Part shown: in pieces, positions 51,147 to 59,622 of the stretch
How positions within the stretch are numbered: the first letter of the stretch is position 1
Layout: every line of letters begins with the position of its first letter
Assembly: GCA_029335875.2 (NCBI GenBank)
Contig: JARJMZ020000028.1
Location: 1 to 64,000 of the forward strand
Source of the DNA: Thermoprotei archaeon
Lineage (GTDB): Archaea > Thermoproteota > Thermoprotei_A > Sulfolobales > Acidilobaceae
Length of the DNA stretch: 64,000 nt
Direction: 5' to 3'
Translations under genes and position numbers: made by a program
Notes under the pieces: model-generated
Databases searched by the model: none
Seen by the model: only the letters and a program-made list of their open reading frames with translations
What the model was told of the DNA's origin: nothing

Positions 51147-51805
51147 ATGTCCGTTAGGGGGCACTCGGGGCACCTCGGGCTCCTGGCTGTGCAGTATGTC
51201 CTACCTAGAGATATTATGAGCCTGTGGGCTTCCTCAGCGTTCCCCGGGCCAAAGTATTCTAGGAGGACCCTCGACACTCTATCATAGCTCCTCTTATCTG
51301 ATAGGCCCCACCTCAACGCTATCCTCATAGCGTGAGTGTCTACAGCGAAGAAGGGGGCTTTCCTAACCACTGAAAGGAAAACATCCACAGTCTTAGCCCC
51401 CACGCCTCTCACAGATAGGAGTGTCTCTCTAAGCCTCTTGGGATCCTCTTCTAACAGGAACTTCTCCCCCCCGAGAGCGTTTATAGCCTCGGCGGCTGCT
51501 TTAATAGTCTCAGCCTTCTGCTTCCAGAGCCCTGCAGGCTTAATAGCTTCAGCTATATCGTTAACGCTGGCTTCAAGTATATCGCTCAGTTTAACTCCAA
51601 CCCTCTCTTTAAGGTTCATGAAGGCTTTTATCGAGTTTCTATCGTTAGTGTTCTGGCTCAATATGACCCCTACAAGCACCGGGAAAGCCCCCTCCCCACT
51701 CCTCTCAGCTACTAGGGCCGTGTATCTCCTCCAGTCAACATTTAAAGCCCTCCTAAGCCTCTCTAAAACCTCTGAGCCAGGCGCCCTCTCAGCTATGCTA
51801 CGCAC
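51122..51805 (-). CDS. nth: Endonuclease III
   Basis: 227 residues; DNA glycosylase/AP lyase for oxidised pyrimidines. The helix-hairpin-helix with catalytic Lys is LLSVRGVGAKTVDVFLS, the catalytic Asp follows in FFAVDTHAMR, and the iron-sulfur cluster motif is C-x6-C-x2-C-x5-C (CTARSPRCPECPLTDIC). ILSQNTND also matches. GTG 51805 start; divergent from archease. Confidence 0.95.
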   Translation of the reverse strand: MRSIAERAPGSEVLERLRRALNVDWRRYTALVAERSGEGAFPVLVGVILSQNTNDRNSIKAFMNLKERVGVKLSDILEASVNDIAEAIKPAGLWKQKAETIKAAAEAINALGGEKFLLEEDPKRLRETLLSVRGVGAKTVDVFLSVVRKAPFFAVDTHAMRIALRWGLSDKRSYDRVSRVLLEYFGPGNAEEAHRLIISLGRTYCTARSPRCPECPLTDICPSSLKL

Positions 51806-51829
51806 TTCAGCGCACCGTCCCCGCCTAGT

Positions 51830-51859
51830 TAAAGTTTAAAGCTAAAACCCTGAAACTAT
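51830..51859 (+). promoter_or_regulatory. Promoter of archease, leaderless
   Basis: AGTTTAAAGC (51831-51841) is centred about 25 bases before ATG 51860, so the transcript probably begins at the ATG. Confidence 0.5.
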
Positions 51860-52315
51860 ATGTCCCGGTGGGAGCTCTTGGAATGTAAGGCTGGCTTCGA
51901 GCATTTAGAGCACACTGCCGACGTGCTCATTGAAGCTAAAGGTAGGAGTCTCTCAGAGGCCTTCGAATATGCTGCGCTCGCCACCTACGAGGTTATGACT
52001 GACACTGGCAGGGTGGAGCCTAAGGTTAGGGTTGAGGTTAAAGTTGAGGGCGTAGACATCCTCAACACCCTCTACAGGTGGATAGAAGAGCTGATAGCAT
52101 ACACAGATTCGAGCAGGCTTGTCTTCAGCAAGTTCAAAGTCCACAAGATCGAGATAGGACATGATAACGTAAGGTTGGAGGCTGAGGCTTGGGGAGAGTA
52201 TTTCGACCCCGAGAGACACCCCAGCAGGACAGTAGTAAAAGCGATGACCTACGCTCAAATGGAGATGAAGGAAGAGGGGGGATGCTGGACGGTGAAGTTC
52301 GTAGTCGACATTTAA
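51860..52315 (+). CDS. Archease
   Basis: 151 residues; partner that stimulates the RtcB tRNA ligase and tRNA methyltransferases. Starts with FEHLEHTADVLIEAKG and has LNTLYRWIEELIAYTDS and VKAMTYAQMEM, with the metal-site residues His, Asp and the C-terminal VVDI. Ends overlapping the archaemetzincin stop by four bases, tail to tail. Confidence 0.95.
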   Translation: MSRWELLECKAGFEHLEHTADVLIEAKGRSLSEAFEYAALATYEVMTDTGRVEPKVRVEVKVEGVDILNTLYRWIEELIAYTDSSRLVFSKFKVHKIEIGHDNVRLEAEAWGEYFDPERHPSRTVVKAMTYAQMEMKEEGGCWTVKFVVDI

Positions 52316-52854
52316 CTAAGACCTTCAAGCTTAACCCTGCAAGTCGGGCAGAACCACGCGTCTTTAGCGTCAACATCGGCGACACTATTACTGAAAGACA
52401 TCACACACTTGGGGTTGACGCAGTGGTTTAAGCCGAGGAGGTGGCCTAGCTCGTGCATAACCTCCTTTAGGAGCCTCAAGAGAAACCTTGAAACATCACT
52501 GTCAGAGAGCCTCTCTGTGTACACAGTCGCCACACCCAAATCGGGTATTGCGAGGCCGAAGATGAAGTTGAGCCCGCTAACATAGCCGTCGCCAGCTATG
52601 ACGCCCACGACAACCCTCTCTCCCGGCTTTATGTAGCCTTCATAGGCCCCTTTTATGGCCATGTTAACTTCGGGGGCTTTGAGCTGCATCCTCTTCCAGT
52701 TGAATTGTTTGGAGTAGTTTAGGGGGAGGGGCCATACTGCTATCCTAACTTCAACCTTGACTGGCAGCCTTTTCTCGAGCTCTCTAGCTATATTCTGCAA
52801 TTGTGGGAGGTTTACAGGGCCTACGGGCTGTATCACCACTTCTATGGCCTTCAC
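52312..52854 (-). CDS. amzA: Archaemetzincin zinc protease
   Basis: About 180 residues with the metzincin site HELGHLLGLNHC and the following Cys-rich zinc region (NPKCVMSF, then WFCPTC). The peptide target is unknown. GTG 52854 overlaps the iorB stop (TAGTG), so it is coupled to iorB; GTG 52863 is the longer choice. Confidence 0.94.
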   Translation of the reverse strand: MKAIEVVIQPVGPVNLPQLQNIARELEKRLPVKVEVRIAVWPLPLNYSKQFNWKRMQLKAPEVNMAIKGAYEGYIKPGERVVVGVIAGDGYVSGLNFIFGLAIPDLGVATVYTERLSDSDVSRFLLRLLKEVMHELGHLLGLNHCVNPKCVMSFSNSVADVDAKDAWFCPTCRVKLEGLS

Positions 52855-53462
52855 TAGACCCACCCACGGGCTCTTTCCAGGTTAGCGTCTGGGGTGGCGT
52901 ATAAGGTTAAGGCTTTTAAGTTTAAATCTCTCCCTGGCAGGGTTTCAACAGCTTTCATTAGGCTATGGAGGCTTATGAGGTCTTTGATCTTGGAAACCTT
53001 ATAGGCGTATCCTAGGAGTACTATGTTGGCCGTCCTAAAGTCTCCCAGCCTCTTAGCTTCTTCCGAGGCGCTAATGAAGTGGGCCTCCAGGCCTGCTGAT
53101 TTAATTGCTCCAACTATGTCCTCCAACTTTAAAGGCTTAACCCCCGGTATTGAAGGCGGTATTATGAGGGTGTCGCTTACTATGACGCCCCCCCTCCTCA
53201 TATACCCTATGCTCCTCAGGGTCTCCATAGCCTCCATACTTATCATTATGTCAGCCTCCCCCACAGGTATTAGGGGGGCCTCTATGTTCTCCCCTATTCT
53301 AACATGTACTATAACGCTGCCTCCCCTCTGGCTTAGCCCGTGAGTCTCAGCTACAAGGGCTTCCAGACCCTCCAGTACTGCTGCCTCCCCTAGTACTCTG
53401 GCTAGGCTCAGTATGCCCTGGCCCCCCACTCCCGCAACTATTATGTTGAGACCCTCCTTCAC
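52854..53462 (-). CDS. iorB: Indolepyruvate ferredoxin oxidoreductase beta subunit
   Basis: 202 residues with VAGVGGQGILSLARVLGEAA, AETHGLSQRGGSVIVHVRIG and the family end. Together with IorA it oxidises aryl 2-oxo acids from aromatic amino acids to aryl-acetyl-CoA. GTG 53462 overlaps the iorA stop. Confidence 0.94.
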   Translation of the reverse strand: MKEGLNIIVAGVGGQGILSLARVLGEAAVLEGLEALVAETHGLSQRGGSVIVHVRIGENIEAPLIPVGEADIMISMEAMETLRSIGYMRRGGVIVSDTLIIPPSIPGVKPLKLEDIVGAIKSAGLEAHFISASEEAKRLGDFRTANIVLLGYAYKVSKIKDLISLHSLMKAVETLPGRDLNLKALTLYATPDANLERARGWV

Positions 53463-55387
53463 AGCTCCATCCCCAGGATCTTACTCCATTTGGGGTCCCC
53501 GGGCTCTAACACTCTTATAGCCTTGAAGGGGCATACTTGCTCGCAGACCCCGCACCCGGTGCATAGGCTAGCGTTTATGGCTACTCTACCGTCTTCTCCC
53601 GGCGTTATTGCCGGGCAGTTGAAAGCCCTATAGCAGATCCCGCACGCTCTACACTTATCGCTTTCGACAACGTAGATGGGCCTTTTAACTTTGAGGCTTG
53701 AAGCCATCCTCATAGCGTCTAGTATGCATGCGCCTCTAGCGATTACCACGTGGGTTTCACCCCTATACATAACGTCCCTAATAGCCTCTGATATCTTAGC
53801 CTCAACCTCCCTGGTGTCGAAGGAGTCGGCCACGCTCACACGGCTAACTCCAAGGCCTCTAACAACATCCTCAATAGTCAGCCTCCTAGCCTCCCTCCCC
53901 AGGGCGTCACGGCCGGAGCCTGGGTGGGGCTGGTGGCCTGTCATAGCTGTAGTCCCATTGTCTAGGACTAGGATTACCATAGGGGCTCTATTATATATGG
54001 AGTTCACGACACCGGGGAGGCCCGCGTGGAAGAACGTTGAATCCCCTATAGTAGCCACTACAACCTTATCTTTAACAACGTGGGCCAAACCGTTAGCCAG
54101 CCCTATGCTACCACCCATCTCTATGAGGGTGTCTTGAACGTTAAACGGGGGGTTTAAGCCTAGGCTATAACACCCTATGTCCCCAGAGTATATAGCTTCT
54201 ACTTTCAACATTTTAACAGCCCTCCTCAGGGCATAGAAAACACTCCTATACGGGCATCCAGGGCACAGTACTGGAGGCCTTGGAGGAGGTGTTATAGAAA
54301 GCTTTATGGGAGCCTCAGGCCTATAGTTTAACCCTAAAATAGAGGCTAAGGCTAATGTTACAGAGTCTGCTTTAAGCTCCCCGCTCCACTTCAAGTGCCC
54401 GGAGGCTTTACCGTAAACTTTAACGTTAACCCCCTCCTCGTATAGAGTGCTTTTAAGGAGGGTCTCGAGTACGGGGTCCCCCTCCTCCACAACTACTATG
54501 ATGCTCCTACCCTCAGACTCCCTCACTAACAGCTTTCTAGGCAGCGGTATGCTCGTCACTATTTTGAGGAGTCTCACACCGCCCAGAGCTCCCAGTTTAT
54601 GGAGGGACTCCCTAGCATACCTATAGCCTAAGCCCACACCTACAACTAGGACTTTCGAGTCTTCAGGCCCCTCAACTGTGTTAACAGGATTCTCTGAGAG
54701 CGTCTCCCCCATCTTCTCCCACTTCGATAGGAGCTCCTCCCTCAACCTTCTAGCGTGCATGGGCACAATATTCCATCTCGAGACGTTCTTAATGAAATCT
54801 CCTGAAAGCCTCGGCTTAGCCAAGGCTCCGAGGGTTACAGGGGCCCTCGTGTGGGAGACCCTGGTAGTTAACCTTAGAATTACAGGGTGTTTCACGCTCT
54901 CGCTAAACCTTAAAGCTTCAAGAGTGTCCTCGCGAGCCTCCTGGGCCCCGGCGGGCTCGAATACAGGTATGTAGGCGTGGACCCCATACCATCTATTGTC
55001 CTGCTCGTTCTGGCTACTCCACATCCCCGGGTCGTCGGCGGACACTATGAGGAAGGATGCTTCAACCCCGGTATAGGCGCTGCTGAAGAGGGGGTCTGCT
55101 GCGACGTTTAAACCCACATGCTTCATAGTCACTACGCTTGGAACCCCGGCCATGGCTGAGCCGTATGCCGCTTCAAAAGCTACTTTCTCGTTTACACTCC
55201 ACTCTACGTGGGGATAGCCTAGCCTAGAAGAGGCGTATGCTAGTGCCTCGATTATCTCTGAGGAGGGCGTTCCAGGATATCCGGAGGCGAACCCCACGCC
55301 ATGCTCGAGGCATGCTCTAGCCACGGCCACGTTACCGAGCATGAGCGCCCTAGAACCCAGCTCTCCTAGAACTTCTGGGTAGCTCAA
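53459..55387 (-). CDS. iorA: Indolepyruvate ferredoxin oxidoreductase alpha subunit
   Basis: 642 residues. The N-terminal pyruvate-type domain (GFASGYPGTPSSEIIEAL), the TPP site (GDIGCYSLG, then GDSTFFHAGLPG and DNGTTAMTGHQPHP) and two C-terminal 4Fe-4S motifs (CRACGICYRAFNCP and CTGCGVCEQVCP) are present. The first cluster motif has a spaced last Cys, as in other IorA. Cytoplasmic complex with IorB. TTG 55387 start. Confidence 0.96.
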   Translation of the reverse strand: MSYPEVLGELGSRALMLGNVAVARACLEHGVGFASGYPGTPSSEIIEALAYASSRLGYPHVEWSVNEKVAFEAAYGSAMAGVPSVVTMKHVGLNVAADPLFSSAYTGVEASFLIVSADDPGMWSSQNEQDNRWYGVHAYIPVFEPAGAQEAREDTLEALRFSESVKHPVILRLTTRVSHTRAPVTLGALAKPRLSGDFIKNVSRWNIVPMHARRLREELLSKWEKMGETLSENPVNTVEGPEDSKVLVVGVGLGYRYARESLHKLGALGGVRLLKIVTSIPLPRKLLVRESEGRSIIVVVEEGDPVLETLLKSTLYEEGVNVKVYGKASGHLKWSGELKADSVTLALASILGLNYRPEAPIKLSITPPPRPPVLCPGCPYRSVFYALRRAVKMLKVEAIYSGDIGCYSLGLNPPFNVQDTLIEMGGSIGLANGLAHVVKDKVVVATIGDSTFFHAGLPGVVNSIYNRAPMVILVLDNGTTAMTGHQPHPGSGRDALGREARRLTIEDVVRGLGVSRVSVADSFDTREVEAKISEAIRDVMYRGETHVVIARGACILDAMRMASSLKVKRPIYVVESDKCRACGICYRAFNCPAITPGEDGRVAINASLCTGCGVCEQVCPFKAIRVLEPGDPKWSKILGMEL

Positions 55388-55447
55388 GAGTGCTCTCCCA
55401 CTAGACTTAAATATTCTCAGTTAAAACTTAAATTAAGGTGCTATTAC

Positions 55448-56215
55448 ATGTACAGATATGTTAAGGTTAGTGTTGAGGAGGGGGTCGGGTGGATAGTAAT
55501 CTCCAGGAGCGAGAAGCTTAACGCCCTCAACAGCGAGCTCCTGGGAGAGCTTATTAAAGCAGTGGACGAGGTTGAAGCCAGGGGAGAAGTTAAAATAATA
55601 GTTTTAACCGGGGAGGGTAAAGCCTTCTCAGCCGGGGCAGACCTCTCAGAGCCCGCCTCAGCTGAAACACCAGAGGAAGCCGGCAGGGTATTCAGAAACC
55701 TGGCCAGGCTTGTGAAGAGGCTCTTCAACGTGGAGAAACCGTTGATAATAGCTTTAAACGGCGACGCCTACGGGGGAGGAGCCGAGCTAATATGGACGGC
55801 AGACCTTGTAGTGGCGGTGGAAAACGCTAAACTAGTATGGCCTGAAGCTAGATGGGGCTATAACGCCCCTATTCTAGCAGCCCTGGGCCCGAGCATATTA
55901 GGCCCCTCGAGAACAGCACTCCTAGCCATGACAGCGGAGCCGCTAACAGCAAAAGAGGCCCACCACTACGGGCTGATAGCCAAGCTAGCCCCAGACCAGG
56001 AGAGCCTAAGAGAAGAAGTGAAGAGGATAGCGAAAGCAATAATGGAGAACTCACCCCAAGGAATAAAATCTATAAAGAACGCGTTGAAACTAGCGAAAAC
56101 AAGCCCACTAATAGAGCTAGGTGTAAGCGAGCTGGAAAGGCTTGCAAGAGGAAAAGAGGCTATGGAGGCAGCTAAAGCCTTTAAATCTAAGAAAAAGCCT
56201 GAATACCTGTGGTGA
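55448..56215 (+). CDS. Enoyl-CoA hydratase/isomerase family protein
   Basis: 255 residues of the crotonase fold. The oxyanion loop FSAGADLS and GGGAEL are present. Both glutamates used by hydratases are in place: Glu in GGGAEL and Glu in VWPEARWG. That supports hydration of enoyl-CoA. ATG 55448 follows AAGGTG by seven bases; a TATA-like ACTTAAATAT lies at 55405-55414. Divergent from iorA and convergent with livF. Confidence 0.9.
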   Translation: MYRYVKVSVEEGVGWIVISRSEKLNALNSELLGELIKAVDEVEARGEVKIIVLTGEGKAFSAGADLSEPASAETPEEAGRVFRNLARLVKRLFNVEKPLIIALNGDAYGGGAELIWTADLVVAVENAKLVWPEARWGYNAPILAALGPSILGPSRTALLAMTAEPLTAKEAHHYGLIAKLAPDQESLREEVKRIAKAIMENSPQGIKSIKNALKLAKTSPLIELGVSELERLARGKEAMEAAKAFKSKKKPEYLW

Positions 56216-56223
56216 ACCTAAAC

Positions 56224-56943
56224 TTACAAGCCCAGATATGCTTTAATAACATCTGATTTCTTAGTAACAACTTCTTCTTTAGGCCCCTCCAATATAATCC
56301 TGCCCTGTTCTAGAACGTAGAGATACTCGGCTTTTTCAACTGCTATAGCAACGTTCTGCTCTACCAGGAGTATTGTCATTCCAGTCTCGCCTCTCAGCTT
56401 ATCCACAGTATCTGCAAGCTCCCACGCCACTTTGGGGGCCAGACCTTGGCTTGGCTCATCTAAAAGTAGAACACTGGGTCTAGTCATTAGGGCTCTAGCT
56501 ACAGCTAGCATTTGCTGCTCCCCCCCACTAAGGCTTCCAGCTCTCTGGTTAATTCTCTCTTTTAATCTTGGGAATAAGTTGAAGACGAGCTCCAAAGAAT
56601 CATCCTTCTTCTCTGCAGCTCTTTTTGTATACGCCCCCATCTCTAAGTTCTCTCTTACTGTTAAGTCTGGGAATAGTCTTCTACCTTCAGGCACCATGTT
56701 AATGCCGAGGTTAACTTTAACGTGTGCCGGTAACCGTGTAACATCTTTCCCGTACAGGCTTATCGAACCCTTCCAAGGTCTTATAAGGCCCATTATAGTT
56801 TTCAAAAGTGTAGTTTTACCGGCGCCATTGGAGCCGAGAACAGCTACCACACCCCCCTTAGGTAGTGCTAGGTTAACACCCCAAAGGACTTGAATCTTCC
56901 CGTAGCCAGATTCTAAACCTTTAACCTCAAGGACACGGCTCAA
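56224..56943 (-). CDS. livF: Branched-chain amino acid ABC transporter ATPase LivF
   Basis: About 239 residues. Walker A LGSNGAGKTTLL, signature LSGGEQQML, Walker B VLLLDEPSQGL and the LivF-type Leu end with KAYLGL. TTG 56943 overlaps the livG stop and follows GAGGTGG by five bases; GTG 56952 is possible. Last gene of the transporter operon. Confidence 0.95.
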   Translation of the reverse strand: MSRVLEVKGLESGYGKIQVLWGVNLALPKGGVVAVLGSNGAGKTTLLKTIMGLIRPWKGSISLYGKDVTRLPAHVKVNLGINMVPEGRRLFPDLTVRENLEMGAYTKRAAEKKDDSLELVFNLFPRLKERINQRAGSLSGGEQQMLAVARALMTRPSVLLLDEPSQGLAPKVAWELADTVDKLRGETGMTILLVEQNVAIAVEKAEYLYVLEQGRIILEGPKEEVVTKKSDVIKAYLGL

Positions 56944-57674
56944 AGGCTCCACCTCTTCCCTAAATATATCTCCTCCATTAGCGGATTCCTAAGAACCTCC
57001 TCAGGTCTACCCTCAAGGACCTTAGATCCTAGATGTAGAACTATTACCCTCTCAGCGAATTTGACAACAGCTCTCATAACATGTTCTACAAGAGTCGCTA
57101 TAGCTATATTCTCCTCATCCGAAATTTTCCTGACGAGAGATACTATGTAGTCTACAGCGGATGGGGGCATCCCAGCTACTATCTCGTCGAGAAGAAGTAG
57201 TTTAGGCTTCATAGCTAAAGCTTTAGCGAACTCGAGGAGTTTAAGCTCTGGAACTGCGAGCTTTCCAGTAAGCTCGTTTCTTTTATCGTATAAGCCTACT
57301 AGCTTAAGCCTTTCATCAGCTATTTCAAGAGCCTCTCTAGCCCCAATTTTCCCGTAGAGGGAGCCGAAGAGAGCCCCTATAGCCACACTTTCCCTTAAAG
57401 TTATGTTGGGGAAAGGCCTAGGTATCTGGAATGCTCTCGCTATGCCAAGCCAAGCTCTCTTATATGAAGGTAGCATAGTTATGTCGGCGCCTTCGAATAT
57501 AACCTTACCTTCTTCAGGCGGGTAGACGCCATTAATAACGTTAAATAGCGTGGTCTTACCGCTCCCATTAGGGCCTACTATAGCAATCCTCTCTCCACGT
57601 TCAACTTTAAGGCTTACATTCCTGAGAGCTACTATACCTCCAAACCTTTTGGTAACATTAACAACCTCTAACAT
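56940..57674 (-). CDS. livG: Branched-chain amino acid ABC transporter ATPase LivG
   Basis: 244 residues. Walker A VGPNGSGKTTLFN, LivG loop (GIARAFQIPRPFP), Walker B LLLDEIVAGM. The signature position reads LTGKLAVPELKLLE instead of the usual LSYGQ-type motif, a weak form that deserves a look. ATG 57674 follows GAGGTGG by seven bases. Confidence 0.92.
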   Translation of the reverse strand: MLEVVNVTKRFGGIVALRNVSLKVERGERIAIVGPNGSGKTTLFNVINGVYPPEEGKVIFEGADITMLPSYKRAWLGIARAFQIPRPFPNITLRESVAIGALFGSLYGKIGAREALEIADERLKLVGLYDKRNELTGKLAVPELKLLEFAKALAMKPKLLLLDEIVAGMPPSAVDYIVSLVRKISDEENIAIATLVEHVMRAVVKFAERVIVLHLGSKVLEGRPEEVLRNPLMEEIYLGKRWSL

Positions 57675-57686
57675 AACATAGCCACC

Positions 57687-58685
57687 TCAGGCTATAAACT
57701 CCCTTAACCTTTCAGATCTCTCCCTTAAAAACCCTATTACACCTTGTGGGACCATTACTATGATAGCTATCAGTATTGGGGCGAATATTAGTAGCTGGTA
57801 TCCCGGTATGTAGCCTGAAAGCACATACTTTAAACCACCATACACCGCCCCGCCAACAATAGGACCTAAAAACGTCCCCGCGCCTCCCAACATTACAATC
57901 ACTATAGCCTCAACAGTGTAAAATATGTTGAAAGCCTCCGGGGGATATACGGCGGCGAGCTTTAAAGCCCATGAAGCCCCTATAAGACCTCCAAGTATGC
58001 CGCTCGTTGAAAACGCTAAAACCTTATAGAACGTAGTATTCACCCCCATGACTTTAGCTGCATCTTCATCTTCCCTTATAGCTTTAAGAGCATAGCCTAT
58101 TCTCGAGTTTAGATACACAAACGTGATTATTAACGCTATAAAAGCGGTAGCATACAATAGTAGATCTGACACTATGAGGGCTATAAAGCTATACGCCTCA
58201 TGGCCTACAAGCCTTATTAACGGGCCCGACACATATATGCCGGCAGACCCTCCCCAAATGTCGAGACCATCAACAAGAAACCTTAAACCCTCATTAACGC
58301 TTATAGTAGCTATAGCAAAATAAGCTCCCCTAAGCCTTAAAGCTATTCCACCCACTATCAAGGCTAATATGAAGGTTAAAACTATGGTTTCAACTAGACC
58401 TAAAATTATAGCTCCATACCCTGGTAGGCTTAGGGATGAAGCCCTGTTAATTGCTGATGCCATAGCATAAGATCCTAGGGCCATGAAAGCTACATAGCCG
58501 AAATCCACGTAGCCAGTCATGCCTATGAAAATGTTGAAAGCTAAACCTAGAGCTACATAAAACATTACGAAAGTTACAAATTGCGGCGTAATGAAACCTA
58601 TGGGTTCCGCCTCAGTTATGAACCTAAGCGCTACTAGAATTAATAGTGTGAAAACCGTTAGGAGGAACGCTCTATACCCCATCAT
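57687..58685 (-). CDS. livM: Branched-chain amino acid ABC transporter permease LivM
   Basis: About 332 residues with eight or more spans. NIFIGMTGYVDFGYVAFMALGSYA and ALKAIREDEDAAKVMGV are the family's channel and ATPase-contact motifs. ATG 58685 follows GGGGGA closely and overlaps the livH end; TTG 58703 is the longer alternative. Confidence 0.94.
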   Translation of the reverse strand: MMGYRAFLLTVFTLLILVALRFITEAEPIGFITPQFVTFVMFYVALGLAFNIFIGMTGYVDFGYVAFMALGSYAMASAINRASSLSLPGYGAIILGLVETIVLTFILALIVGGIALRLRGAYFAIATISVNEGLRFLVDGLDIWGGSAGIYVSGPLIRLVGHEAYSFIALIVSDLLLYATAFIALIITFVYLNSRIGYALKAIREDEDAAKVMGVNTTFYKVLAFSTSGILGGLIGASWALKLAAVYPPEAFNIFYTVEAIVIVMLGGAGTFLGPIVGGAVYGGLKYVLSGYIPGYQLLIFAPILIAIIVMVPQGVIGFLRERSERLREFIA

Positions 58686-58689
58686 AAAC

Positions 58690-59589
58690 TCATTTCCCCC
58701 CAAACAACCCCTGAGGTCTCAACAATAAAATTATCAGTATTAAGAGGAAGGCTATGAAATGGGCTAAAATCATCGGCTGGGGAACTCCGAAAAATGTGAA
58801 GACGAGTGTAGACAGGCTTATTATGACGCCCACTAGGATACCACCCACATATGCTCCGTGAAGGGAGCCTAGACCTCCTAAAACTACTATGACGAAAGCT
58901 ATCAATAGATAGCTGTGCCCTACATATGGATTTATGCCCTGCTGCTGATGTAAAGCTATTAAAGACCCAGACATCAATGCAAGGCTTACCCCAAGACTAA
59001 ACATTAGCGCGTACATAAGCCTCACATTAATACCACATAAAGCCGCCCCTTCAGGATCTTGCATTAAAGCTCTTACAGCTGTGCCAAGCTTAGTTTTATA
59101 TAACACTATGAAGAAAACTGCGACAAGTAGGAGAGATAGGAGAGCTGAGGCGACTTTAGATAGGGGCAACCCTATTCCACCTACATATACAGTGCCTATG
59201 TCATATATAAACCCCCTATAAGTAGGCTCCCACATTACCTTGGCAGCTTCCTCTAAAAGTATCATCAGCCCCACGCCAGCCACTAGAGTGGAGAGTTCGG
59301 GACCATACATGATCCTACTAATGATAGTTTGATAGACAATGGCGCCTATTAGAAGGCCTACAATGAATGATGGTATTAAAGATATTGCAGGGTTTAAACC
59401 GTAGAGTACAAAAAGCCAGTATGTTATATACATGCCTAACATTAGGAAAGCTCCATGGGCTAAGTTAACTACTCTCAAGACTCCGAATATAAGGCTTAAA
59501 CCTACAGCCCCAAGACCGAGGACAGACCCCATTAGGACGCCGGCTAAGACATAATATGGTATAAAAGAAACGAGTAGTTCTACGGATAT
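58690..59589 (-). CDS. livH: Branched-chain amino acid ABC transporter permease LivH, ATA start
   Basis: 299 residues when started at ATA 59589. ATG 59532 would cut off the first membrane span and has no ribosome site. Upstream of it the frame stays open and encodes VELLVSFIPYYVLAGVLMGS, the usual first span, back to ATA 59589. AAGGAGGGG (59597-59605) lies seven bases before that ATA. GLSLIFGVLRVVNLAHGAFLM-type (key LNLAHG region) and ALMQDPEGAALCGI are conserved. No ATG, GTG or TTG is available for the long form. Confidence 0.9.
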   Translation of the reverse strand: MSVELLVSFIPYYVLAGVLMGSVLGLGAVGLSLIFGVLRVVNLAHGAFLMLGMYITYWLFVLYGLNPAISLIPSFIVGLLIGAIVYQTIISRIMYGPELSTLVAGVGLMILLEEAAKVMWEPTYRGFIYDIGTVYVGGIGLPLSKVASALLSLLLVAVFFIVLYKTKLGTAVRALMQDPEGAALCGINVRLMYALMFSLGVSLALMSGSLIALHQQQGINPYVGHSYLLIAFVIVVLGGLGSLHGAYVGGILVGVIISLSTLVFTFFGVPQPMILAHFIAFLLILIILLLRPQGLFGGK

Positions 59590-59622
59590 TTCAAATCCCC
59601 TCCTTATACGTTCCGCTCTCAG

